Below are positions 1 to 6,481 of a DNA stretch of 27,624 nt, in pieces (the first letter of the stretch is position 1; the number at the start of each line of letters is the position of its first letter). The notes beneath the pieces were generated by a model. That model was not told the origin of the DNA and made no database searches. It saw nothing but the letters and a program-made list of their open reading frames with translations. The position numbers and the translations under genes were made by a program. This stretch comes from JAAYZM01 sp964510785 (GTDB lineage: Bacteria > Actinomycetota > Actinomycetes > Actinomycetales > Cellulomonadaceae): positions 1 through 27,624 of the forward strand of contig CAZECM010000041.1 of the NCBI GenBank assembly GCA_964510785.1. Direction: 5' to 3'.

Positions 1-821
1 TCCGCGGTGTGGTTGTAGACGACGTCGAGGATGACCTCGATGCCCGCGGTGTGCAGGGTCTTGACCATCGCCCGGAACTCCTGCACGGCCTGACCGGGGC
101 GACCGAAGGCCGCGTAGCCGTTGTGCGGGGCGAAGAAGCCGATCGTGTTGTACCCCCAGTAGTTCGACAACCCGCGCGCGACGAGGGTCGGGTCGTTGAC
201 GAACTGGTGCACCGGCATGAGCTCGACCGCCGTGACACCGAGCGACGTCAGGTACTCGACGGCGGCCGGGTGGGCGAGGCCGGCGTAGGTGCCCCGCAGC
301 TCGGGCGGGATGTCCGGGTGGCGCATCGTGAAGCCGCGCACGTGCGTCTCGTAGATGACGGACTCGTGGTACTCGCGCCGCGGCGGGCGGTCGTGCCCCC
401 AGTCGAAGTAGGGGTTGACGACCACGGACTTCATGGCGTGCGTCGCGGAGTCCTCGTCGTTGCGCACGTCGAGGCTCTCGAACTCGTAGGAGAAGAGCGA
501 GGGGTCCCCGTCGATCTGGCCGTCCACGGCCTTCGCGTACGGGTCGAGGAGCAGCTTGTTCGGGTTGCAGCGGTGGCCCTGCGCGGGCTCGTAGGGGCCG
601 TGCACACGGAACCCGTAGCGCTGGCCGGGGGTGAGGGCGACGGCGTAGCCGTGCCACACGAATGCGTCGACCTCGGGCAGGTCGACGCGGGTCTCGGTGC
701 CGTCCTCGTCGAAGAGGCACAGCTCGACGCGGTCCGCGACCTCGGAGAAGACCGCGAAGTTGACCCCCGCGCCGTCATAGGTCGCGCCGAGGGGGTAGGG
801 GGTTCCGGGCCACAGGTCCAT
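1..821 (-). CDS. glgX: Glycogen debranching enzyme GlgX, 5' part only
   Basis: This is the N-terminal 273 codons of a GH13-family glycogen debranching enzyme (isoamylase/GlgX type), which hydrolyses alpha-1,6 branches of phosphorylase-trimmed glycogen in the cytoplasm. The protein starts MDLWPGTPYPLGATYDGAG. Residues ~8-95 look like the N-terminal CBM48 beta-sandwich (GVNFAVFSE, YGFRVHGPYEP). The start of the GH13 barrel follows, with VIYETHVRGFT, NYWGYNTIGFFAPH and, at the window edge, the first conserved GH13 motif DVVYNH. The catalytic Asp/Glu region lies beyond base 1, so activity cannot be judged. The start is the ATG whose complement is at 819-821; I see no clear Shine-Dalgarno. The gene is divergent from the sigma factor gene, with 116 bp between them. 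The family call is firm; GlgX versus the related TreX rests on general resemblance. Confidence 0.93.
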   Translation of the reverse strand, partial: MDLWPGTPYPLGATYDGAGVNFAVFSEVADRVELCLFDEDGTETRVDLPEVDAFVWHGYAVALTPGQRYGFRVHGPYEPAQGHRCNPNKLLLDPYAKAVDGQIDGDPSLFSYEFESLDVRNDEDSATHAMKSVVVNPYFDWGHDRPPRREYHESVIYETHVRGFTMRHPDIPPELRGTYAGLAHPAAVEYLTSLGVTAVELMPVHQFVNDPTLVARGLSNYWGYNTIGFFAPHNGYAAFGRPGQAVQEFRAMVKTLHTAGIEVILDVVYNHTA

Positions 822-937
822 GGGTTCAGAGTGCCAGGGCGCGGTGCGGCGTGCCTACGACGACGACGGCGCCCCGTGGTCCACAGCCCGCCGGAGGTGG
901 CTGCGACGTGTCGGATCGTTGCGCAAGGATGGGTGGC

Positions 938-1501
938 ATGTCAGCGAGCGCTCGGAGTGTCGAAGCTGGGACCTCACGTTCCGTGGCTCCGGCACGTCTA
1001 CAGGGTGTGACAGCAAAGAAACCCTTCGAGGCGGTCGTCGAGCGTCACGGCGCCACGGTGCTCCGGGTGTGTCGCGCGGTCCTCGGTCCGCACGACGCGC
1101 AGGACGCGTGGTCCGAGACGTTCCTTGCGGCGCTGCGGGCATACCCGGACCTCGACGCGGGCGCCAACGTCGAGGCCTGGCTCGTGACGATCGCCCATCG
1201 CAAGTCCATCGACGTCGTGCGTGCACGTGACCGGGTGAGCTCGGTCGCCGAGCCACCGGACCGCGTCGCGGCGGACCGTGCGGACGGCCGGGACCTCGAC
1301 CTGTGGGCGGCGCTCGGTGAGCTCGCGGACAAGCAGCGGGCCGTCGTCGCGTATCACTACATCGGCGGGCTGGGCTACCGCGAGGTGGCCCAGATCGTCG
1401 GTGGTACCGAGGCGGCGGCGCGCAGGGCGGGTGCCGACGGGGTCGCGGCACTACGCCGCGCGCTCGCGGGGCGCGAGAAGGTCCACGGAGGTGTGGCATG
1501 A
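938..1501 (+). CDS. ECF-like sigma-70 family RNA polymerase sigma factor
   Basis: This is a 187-residue two-domain sigma factor. Region 2 covers roughly residues 26-95 (FEAVVERHGATVLRVCRAVL, then AWLVTIAHRKSIDVVRARDR, the -10-recognition part). Region 4 covers residues ~125-180 (LWAALGELADKQRAVVAYHY, GLGYREVAQIVGGTEAAARR, a helix-turn-helix). There is no region 1 or 3, as in ECF factors. The chosen ATG has AAGGA 8 nt upstream. The same bases (AAGGAT, 7 nt before the ATG) could instead be a -10 for a leaderless message, and a downstream GTG at 1007 would give a shorter protein beginning just before region 2. The stop overlaps the ATG of ogt (ATGA), so the sigma factor heads an operon with three alkylation-repair genes, which suggests it directs their expression. 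No separate anti-sigma gene is visible. Confidence 0.85.
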   Translation: MSASARSVEAGTSRSVAPARLQGVTAKKPFEAVVERHGATVLRVCRAVLGPHDAQDAWSETFLAALRAYPDLDAGANVEAWLVTIAHRKSIDVVRARDRVSSVAEPPDRVAADRADGRDLDLWAALGELADKQRAVVAYHYIGGLGYREVAQIVGGTEAAARRAGADGVAALRRALAGREKVHGGVA

Positions 1502-2109
1502 GCGAAGCGTGGTTGGAACGGCTCGATGGAGGGGTGTCGATGGGACTGGAGGCGGAGTTGGAACGGTTGCACGAGGAACTGACCACGACGGCGGAGCGTG
1601 AGGGGGCCCTCGACCTCGCCTATCGGACGGTCAGCTCGCCGATCGGTGAGCTGCTGCTCGTCGCGAGCCCGGTGGGTCTCGTCCGGCTCGCCTTCGAGAA
1701 CGAGGACCACGAGGCGGTGCTCGCCACGCTCGCGTCCCAGCTCAGCCCGCGCATCCTGGCCGCCCCCGCACGGCTCGACGCGCCCGCTCGCGAGCTCGAG
1801 GAGTACTTCTCGGGGCGCAGGCGGGACTTCGACGTGAGCGTCGACCTCAGCCTCACGCGAGGCTTCCGGGCCGAGGTCGTGACCTACCTGAGCCGCATCG
1901 AGTTCGGACGCACGGCGAGCTACGCCCAGGTCGCCGAGGCCGTGGGCAACCCCCGAGCGGTGCGCGCGGTGGGCAGCGCGTGCGCCACGAACCCGTTGCC
2001 GCTCTTCCTGCCCTGCCACCGCGTCGTGCGCTCCGACGGCACGTTCGGGGCGTACCGCGGCGGGCACGAGGCCAAGGGATTCCTCCTCGCGATGGAGGCC
2101 GCGGCATGA
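1498..2109 (+). CDS. ogt: Methylated-DNA--protein-cysteine methyltransferase
   Basis: This is a suicide repair protein that moves O6-alkyl groups from guanine to its own cysteine. The active-site motif is LPCHRVV, with the acceptor Cys at residue 173. The helix-turn-helix/Asn-hinge region precedes it (FGRTASYAQVAEAVGNPRAV, residues ~136-155), and an RNase-H-like N-terminal domain starts near residue 41 (LAYRTVSSPIGELLLVAS). At 203 residues it carries an extra ~40-residue N-terminal segment, partly amphipathic helix (LEAELERLHEEL), that ordinary Ogt proteins lack. Two starts are plausible. The ATG at 1498 has GGAGG 6 nt upstream and overlaps the sigma factor stop. An in-frame ATG at 1540 has GGAGGGG 5 nt upstream and would remove 14 residues. 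Its stop overlaps the tag start (ATGA), so translation is probably coupled. There is no Ada-type phosphotriester domain. Confidence 0.95.
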   Translation: MSEAWLERLDGGVSMGLEAELERLHEELTTTAEREGALDLAYRTVSSPIGELLLVASPVGLVRLAFENEDHEAVLATLASQLSPRILAAPARLDAPARELEEYFSGRRRDFDVSVDLSLTRGFRAEVVTYLSRIEFGRTASYAQVAEAVGNPRAVRAVGSACATNPLPLFLPCHRVVRSDGTFGAYRGGHEAKGFLLAMEAAA

Positions 2110-2711
2110 GCGGACCTGCTAGCGCGGTCGTGATCGGCGAGGACGGCAGGGCACGCACGCCGTGGGCGTACGGCGACCCCCTCTTGCTCGCCTACTACGA
2201 CGAGGAGTGGGGCCGGGTCGTGCGCGACGAGCAGGGGCTGTTCGAGCGGCTCTCGCTCGAGGCGTTCCAGTCGGGGTTGTCGTGGCTCGTCGTGCTGCGC
2301 AAGCGCGACGCGTTCCGTGCGGCGTTCGCCGAGTTCGACCCCGAGGTGGTCGCGGCGTTCACCGACGCGGACGTCGAGCGCTTGCTCGGCGACCCGGGCA
2401 TCATCCGCAACGGTGCGAAGGTCCGCGCCACGATCCGCAACGCGCAGGCGACCGTCGCGCTGCGGGACGAGGGTGGCCTCCCCGAGCTCCTCTGGTCCTT
2501 CAAGCCCGAGCGCACGCCCGAGCCCCGTGTGATGGCGGAGGTGCCGTCGACGTCACCCCAGTCGGTCGCGCTCGCGAAGGAGCTGCGCGGGCGTGGCTTC
2601 TCGTTCGTGGGTCCCACCACGGCGTTCGCGCTGATGGAGGCGGTCGGCATCGTCGACACCCACCTCGTCGGGAGCTACCTGCGCGGGGTCTCGGGGGTAT
2701 GGGCGGCGTGA
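2106..2711 (+). CDS. tag: DNA-3-methyladenine glycosylase I (Tag family)
   Basis: This is a helix-hairpin-helix superfamily base-excision glycosylase that removes 3-methyladenine. The 201-residue length is usual for the family. Recognisable blocks are TPWAYGDPLLLAYYDEEWG (18-36), LFERLSLEAFQSGLSWLVVL (45-64; Glu52 matches the base-contacting Glu38 of E. coli Tag), AFAEFDPEVVAAF, and GRGFSFVGPTTAFALMEAVG (162-181). Oddly, the zinc-snap ligands of E. coli Tag are mostly replaced: Cys4 becomes Thr18, His17 becomes Tyr31 and Cys179 becomes Ser190, while His175 is kept as His186. The protein probably folds without zinc. The start overlaps the ogt stop by ATGA and the 3' end overlaps alkA. It works on the same kind of lesion as its neighbours. 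Confidence 0.93.
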   Translation: MSGPASAVVIGEDGRARTPWAYGDPLLLAYYDEEWGRVVRDEQGLFERLSLEAFQSGLSWLVVLRKRDAFRAAFAEFDPEVVAAFTDADVERLLGDPGIIRNGAKVRATIRNAQATVALRDEGGLPELLWSFKPERTPEPRVMAEVPSTSPQSVALAKELRGRGFSFVGPTTAFALMEAVGIVDTHLVGSYLRGVSGVWAA

Positions 2712-3619
2712 CGTCCGTCGCGCTCGACCTCACGGGTCCGCTTCCCGCGGCACCGGTGCTCGCAGCGCTCGCGGCGCACAGCCTGCCCCGCGTCCAGGTC
2801 ACCGAGACGGAGACCGGCGGGCGGGTCGGCGGCGGCGTCGCGGGTACGGGTGCTGCTGCGAGCGCGGGTGCGGCACGGGGAGTCGTGCGCCGCGTCCTGG
2901 ACCTCGAGGGCATCCCTGTCGCCATCGAGGTGGAGATCCGGGACGGGGCGGTCGATCTTCACACTCCCGACGGGCTCGATCCGGCTCGCGGTGCCCTCGC
3001 GGTCGCGGCGGTGCGAGGCTGGCTCGACCTGGACCAGGACCCGGCCGCGGTGCACGCGGCACTCGGCGGTGACCAGCGGCTCGGACCCTTGCTCGCCGTG
3101 CGGCCGGGGCTGCGGATCGTGGGGCATCCCGACCCGTTCGAGGCCGCGGTGACCACCGTGCTGGGGCAGCGCGTGAGCCTCGCCGCCGCGCGAGTCTTCG
3201 GGGCGCGGTTCGTCGAGTTCTTCGCGCCGGACGGGGAGCTCGTCGCCTTTCCGTCGCCCGAGGTCGTCGCGGCGGCGGACCCGGACGAGCTGCGCGCCGC
3301 CGTGGGGGTCACGGGGACCCGGGGACGGTGCGTCGTCGAGCTCGCGGCACTGTGCGCGGGTGGCCTCGACCTGGCCCGCGACGAGCCGGGCGTCGTACGG
3401 GAACGGTTGCTCGCCGTGCCGGGGATCGGGCCGTGGACCGTGGACTACCTCGCCGTGCGCGTGCTCGGGGACCGGGACGCCTACCCCTCGGGGGACCTGG
3501 TGCTGCAGCGCGCGCTCGGTGTACGTAGTGCCCGCGAGGCAGAGGCGCTCTCGGAGCCCTGGCGTCCATGGCGGGCCTACGCGCTCTTCCACCTCTGGAC
3601 CGCGGAGACGTACTCGTAG
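2699..3619 (+). CDS. alkA: DNA-3-methyladenine glycosylase II (AlkA-like)
   Basis: This is a broad-specificity alkyl-base glycosylase of the HhH-GPD superfamily, 306 residues from this ATG. The helix-hairpin-helix is at ~237-258 (LLAVPGIGPWTVDYLAVRV) and is followed by the catalytic Asp266 in YPSGDLVLQRA, matching Asp238 of E. coli AlkA. The upstream helical block HPDPFEAAVTTVLGQRVS (143-160) is also typical. The AlkA N-terminal domain is present but carries a Gly/Ala-rich insertion (~40-62) that looks disordered. A GTG at 2708 is an equally likely start, because it would form a GTGA overlap with the tag stop like the other junctions of this operon; it would shorten the protein by three residues. 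This is the last gene of the repair operon. I see no clear terminator in the 75 bp before the next gene. Confidence 0.92.
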   Translation: MGGVTSVALDLTGPLPAAPVLAALAAHSLPRVQVTETETGGRVGGGVAGTGAAASAGAARGVVRRVLDLEGIPVAIEVEIRDGAVDLHTPDGLDPARGALAVAAVRGWLDLDQDPAAVHAALGGDQRLGPLLAVRPGLRIVGHPDPFEAAVTTVLGQRVSLAAARVFGARFVEFFAPDGELVAFPSPEVVAAADPDELRAAVGVTGTRGRCVVELAALCAGGLDLARDEPGVVRERLLAVPGIGPWTVDYLAVRVLGDRDAYPSGDLVLQRALGVRSAREAEALSEPWRPWRAYALFHLWTAETYS

Positions 3620-3663
3620 CGTCGAGCGCGGCTCGAGGCGATACTCCCGGGAGGTCCCTATCG

Positions 3664-3683
3664 AACCTACGGGACCGTAAGTT
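3664..3683 (+). promoter_or_regulatory. Palindromic operator upstream of acyl-CoA ligase gene
   Basis: This inverted repeat reads AACCTACGG-GA-CCGTAAGTT: 9-bp arms with one mismatch and a 2-bp centre. It ends directly where a second palindrome begins, and lies about a dozen bases before the ATG. Its position over the expected -35/-10 region suggests a repressor site. A TetR-family fatty-acid regulator is my inference from the target gene; no regulator gene sits nearby. Confidence 0.6.
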
Positions 3684-3695
3684 ACTGTCGAGTAA
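3682..3695 (+). promoter_or_regulatory. Second palindrome with -10, overlapping the acyl-CoA ligase start
   Basis: TTACT-GTCG-AGTAA has perfect 5-bp arms. It contains a -10-like TACTGT (3683-3688) that ends 6 nt before the ATG at 3695, and the right arm runs into the A of that ATG. There is no Shine-Dalgarno, so the transcript is probably leaderless. Any protein bound here would block RNA polymerase directly. Confidence 0.55.
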
Positions 3696-5455
3696 TGAAC
3701 GCTCTCGCCTCGCGGCCCTGGCTCGACCACTACCCCTCCGGCGTGCCCGCGGAGGTGGAGATACCGCACGAGGCGGTCGGTCGGGGGCTGCAGGTGGCGG
3801 CCGAGCGGTGGCCAGAACGCATCGCCGTCGACTTCTTCGGTGCCGTGACGACCTATGCGCAGCTCGCGGCGGAAGTCGAGCGCGCGATGGCGGCGCTGCA
3901 CGGGCTCGGGGTGCGCCACGGCGACCGGGTCGCGCTCGTGCTGCCGAACTGCACGTCCCACGTGATCGCCTTCAACGCGTTGCTGCGGCTCGGTGCCGTG
4001 GTGGTCGAGTGCAACCCGACCTACACCGCGAGCGAGCTCGCGCACCAGTTCGCGGACGCCGGCGTGAGCGTCGCGATCGTCTGGACCAAGGCCGTGCCCG
4101 TCTCGCTCGCCGCCGCGGAGGCCATCGGTCCGGACGCGGCGCCGCGCGTCCTCTCGCTCGACATGACGCGTGACCTGCCCGTCGCCAAGCGGATCGCGCT
4201 GCGGCTTCCCGTCGCCAAGGCCCGGTCCCTGCGTCGGGCCATGCGCGGCAAGGTGCCCGCGACCGTGCCCGACTGGCACGGTCTGCTGCGGCGCGCGGAG
4301 CGTATCGACGAGCCCGTCCCCGGCCCCGGTGCCGACGACGTCGCGCTGCTGCAGTACACGGGCGGCACGACGGGTACCCCCAAGGCGGCCGTCCTGACGC
4401 ATCGCAACCTCGTCGCCAACGCGCTGCAGGGGCAGGCGTGGGCCCGCTTCGTCGAAGGTGAGGAGACGGTGTACGGCGCACTGCCGTTCTTCCACGCCTT
4501 CGGACTGACCTTCTGCCTCACGCTCGCGGTCCGCATCGGAGCCACGCTCGTCGCGTTCCCCAAGTTCGACGCCTCGGCGCTCGTGGCGGCCCACGCGCGG
4601 CGGCCCGCGACCTTCATCCCCGGCGTGGCACCGATGTTCGACCGGATCGTCACCGCGGCGGAGGTGGCAGCGGTCGACCTCGGCGGCATTCGCCTCTCCT
4701 TCGCCGGTGCGATGCCTGTTCCCACCGAGACCGCCGCCCGCTGGGAGCGCGCCACGCGCGGCCTGCTCATCGAGGGCTACGGACTCACGGAGACCTCGCC
4801 CGTGGCGCTCGGCAACCCGTGCTCCGCCCACCGTCGCCCCGGCGCGCTCGGCCTGCCGTTCCCGAGCACGGACATCCGCGTCGTCGACCCGGACGACGAC
4901 GTCGCGCCCCGCGATGCCGTCCCGGACGGTTCGGGGACGGTGCGCGGCGAGCTCCTCGTCCGCGGCCCCCAGGTGTTCCAGGGCTACTGGAACCGGCCCG
5001 AGGAGACCGCGCACCAGCTCCTCGAGGGCGGGTGGCTCCGCACGGGCGACATCGTCCGCGTCGGGCCCGACGGCGTCGCGGTGCTCGTGGACCGCATCAA
5101 GGAGATGATCATCAGCAACGGGTTCAAGGTGTACCCCTCGCAGGTCGAGGACCACCTGCGCGCCATGCCCGGTGTGCGGGACGTCGCGGTCGTCGGGCTC
5201 CCTGGCGTCGGCGCGGACGAGCGGGTGGCGGCCGCCGTCGTGCTCGAGCCGGAGGAGGACGGTGCCGGGGTGCGTCACCTCGTCGACCTCGAGGGGGTGC
5301 GTGCGTGGGGCGAGCAGCGGCTGACCCGCTACGCGCTGCCCCGGGTGTTCGCGGTGGTCTCCGAGCTGCCACGTTCGCAGCTCGGCAAGGTGCTGCGCCG
5401 CACCGTGCGCGAGGACCTGCTGGGCCGGGAGGACCTCGAGCACCACACGCCGTAG
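3695..5455 (+). CDS. Long-chain fatty-acid--CoA ligase (AMP-binding)
   Basis: This adenylate-forming enzyme activates a fatty acid to acyl-AMP and then acyl-CoA at the cytoplasmic face of the membrane. Motifs in its 586 residues are the P-loop YTGGTTGTPK (221-230), FFHAFGLT (265-272), GYGLTETSP (361-369), WLRTGD (447-452), DRIKEMIISNGFKVYPSQVE (466-485), and the C-terminal catalytic Lys565 in SQLGKVLRR. This is the FadD arrangement, but substrate length cannot be read from sequence. The gene stands alone between the repair operon and a cation exporter. Two abutting palindromes cover its promoter and start codon, suggesting control by a fatty-acid- or acyl-CoA-responsive repressor. The start is fixed by the -10 element 6 nt upstream and the lack of upstream coding sequence. 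Confidence 0.93.
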   Translation: MNALASRPWLDHYPSGVPAEVEIPHEAVGRGLQVAAERWPERIAVDFFGAVTTYAQLAAEVERAMAALHGLGVRHGDRVALVLPNCTSHVIAFNALLRLGAVVVECNPTYTASELAHQFADAGVSVAIVWTKAVPVSLAAAEAIGPDAAPRVLSLDMTRDLPVAKRIALRLPVAKARSLRRAMRGKVPATVPDWHGLLRRAERIDEPVPGPGADDVALLQYTGGTTGTPKAAVLTHRNLVANALQGQAWARFVEGEETVYGALPFFHAFGLTFCLTLAVRIGATLVAFPKFDASALVAAHARRPATFIPGVAPMFDRIVTAAEVAAVDLGGIRLSFAGAMPVPTETAARWERATRGLLIEGYGLTETSPVALGNPCSAHRRPGALGLPFPSTDIRVVDPDDDVAPRDAVPDGSGTVRGELLVRGPQVFQGYWNRPEETAHQLLEGGWLRTGDIVRVGPDGVAVLVDRIKEMIISNGFKVYPSQVEDHLRAMPGVRDVAVVGLPGVGADERVAAAVVLEPEEDGAGVRHLVDLEGVRAWGEQRLTRYALPRVFAVVSELPRSQLGKVLRRTVREDLLGREDLEHHTP

Positions 5456-5496
5456 CGGGCGGCGGACGCCCGGGGCGCCTCCGCCGCGGCGCTGGT

Positions 5497-5502
5497 TAGG
5501 GT
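5497..5502 (+). promoter_or_regulatory. -10 element (TAGGGT) of the cation exporter gene
   Basis: The TAGGGT hexamer ends 6 nt before the ATG at 5509. No Shine-Dalgarno lies between them, which fits a leaderless transcript. No convincing -35 is visible. Confidence 0.5.
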
Positions 5503-5508
5503 TGTCGT

Positions 5509-6420
5509 ATGCACGACCACTCCCACCACGGCAGCGCCGGGGCTCGGCATGCCGGGCGGCTGCGCTTCGTCCTCGTGACCACGGCTCTGGTGCTCGTGGC
5601 CCAGGTGGTGGGTGCGGCACTCAGCGGGAGCCTCGCCCTGCTCGCCGATGCCGGCCACGCACTGACCGACGTCACGGGCCTCGCCGTCGCGCTCGTGGCC
5701 GTCCGGCTCGGGCTGCGCCCTCCCACGCCCCGCCACTCCTTCGGCTACCAGCGCTTCGAGGTGCTCGCGGCGCTGTTCAACGCCGTGCTGCTCATCGTCG
5801 TCGGGGTGCTCGTGGTGATCGAGGCGCTCGAGCGCTGGGGCTCACCGCCCGACGTGCGGCCCGACCTCATGATCATCTTCGCCGCGGCGGGGCTCGTGGT
5901 GAACCTCGTGGGCCTGCTCGTGCTCCGGCAGGGGGCCAAGGAGTCGATCAACGTGCGCGGCGCCTACCTCGAGGTGCTCGGCGACCTGCTCGGTTCGGTG
6001 GCCGTCGTCGTCGCCGGCGTGGTGCTCGCGACAACGGGCTGGGCGCACGCGGACCCCGTGGCGTCGCTCGCCATCGCGGCGTTGATCCTGCCGCGCGCGG
6101 CCATGCTGGCGCGCCAGGTGGTGCACGTGCTGCTCGAGGGCACGCCCGACGACGTCGACCTCGCTGCGGTGCGTGGCCACATCCTGCGCGCCGACGGCGT
6201 CGAGGACGTCCACGACCTGCACGTGTGGCAGCTCACCTCCGGGGTGCACGTCATGTCGGTGCACGTCGTCGTCGGTGACGAAGCGCTCGCGAGCTGCGGG
6301 CGGGAGGGGATCCTCGACCGGCTCGGGGAGTGCTTGCGAGAGCACTTCGACGTCGAGCACTCGACCTTCCAGATCGAGCCGGTGTCGCACGCCGCCCACG
6401 AGGGCGCCGTGCACGAGTAG
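5509..6420 (+). CDS. Cation diffusion facilitator (CzcD/ZnT-like exporter)
   Basis: This proton-driven divalent metal exporter (Zn, Co or Cd likely) has 303 residues. It opens with a short His-rich tail (HDHSHH). Six membrane segments follow, with the transport-site motif HxxxD in TM2 (LLADAGHALTD, His50 and Asp54). The TM5 counterpart is AYLEVLGDLLGS with Glu155 and Asp159, so a Glu stands where zinc-type CDFs usually have His. The C-terminal cytosolic domain (DVHDLHVWQLTSGVHVMSVH, ~213-232) and a final HAAHEGAVH complete the family layout. The gene is probably monocistronic; the next gene has its own promoter 14 bp after the stop. Metal specificity is uncertain because of the TM5 change. 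Confidence 0.92.
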   Translation: MHDHSHHGSAGARHAGRLRFVLVTTALVLVAQVVGAALSGSLALLADAGHALTDVTGLAVALVAVRLGLRPPTPRHSFGYQRFEVLAALFNAVLLIVVGVLVVIEALERWGSPPDVRPDLMIIFAAAGLVVNLVGLLVLRQGAKESINVRGAYLEVLGDLLGSVAVVVAGVVLATTGWAHADPVASLAIAALILPRAAMLARQVVHVLLEGTPDDVDLAAVRGHILRADGVEDVHDLHVWQLTSGVHVMSVHVVVGDEALASCGREGILDRLGECLREHFDVEHSTFQIEPVSHAAHEGAVHE

Positions 6421-6434
6421 TCGGTGGTCGGGAC

Positions 6435-6440
6435 TAGTGT
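6435..6440 (+). promoter_or_regulatory. -10 element (TAGTGT) before the leucyl aminopeptidase gene
   Basis: TAGTGT lies 5 nt before an in-frame ATG at 6446 and about 40 nt before the SD-preceded ATG at 6482. Transcription starting near 6446 would allow either a leaderless start there or a ~35-nt leader with AAGGAG (6470-6475) serving the second ATG. Confidence 0.45.
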
Positions 6441-6481
6441 CGACGATGAACCCGCAGGTAGTCGCCAACAAGGAGCACCGG

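Noticed and set aside
2162..2698. Possible N-terminal extension of AlkA by ~180 residues
   Set aside because: The extension runs inside tag in another frame and is Arg/Gly/Ala-rich; AlkA similarity starts only after 2699.
2675..5620. 981-codon open frame on the minus strand across alkA and the acyl-CoA ligase
   Set aside because: It covers two genes with intact catalytic motifs on the plus strand, and its own product is Arg/Glu/His-rich with no recognisable domain; a GC-driven shadow.
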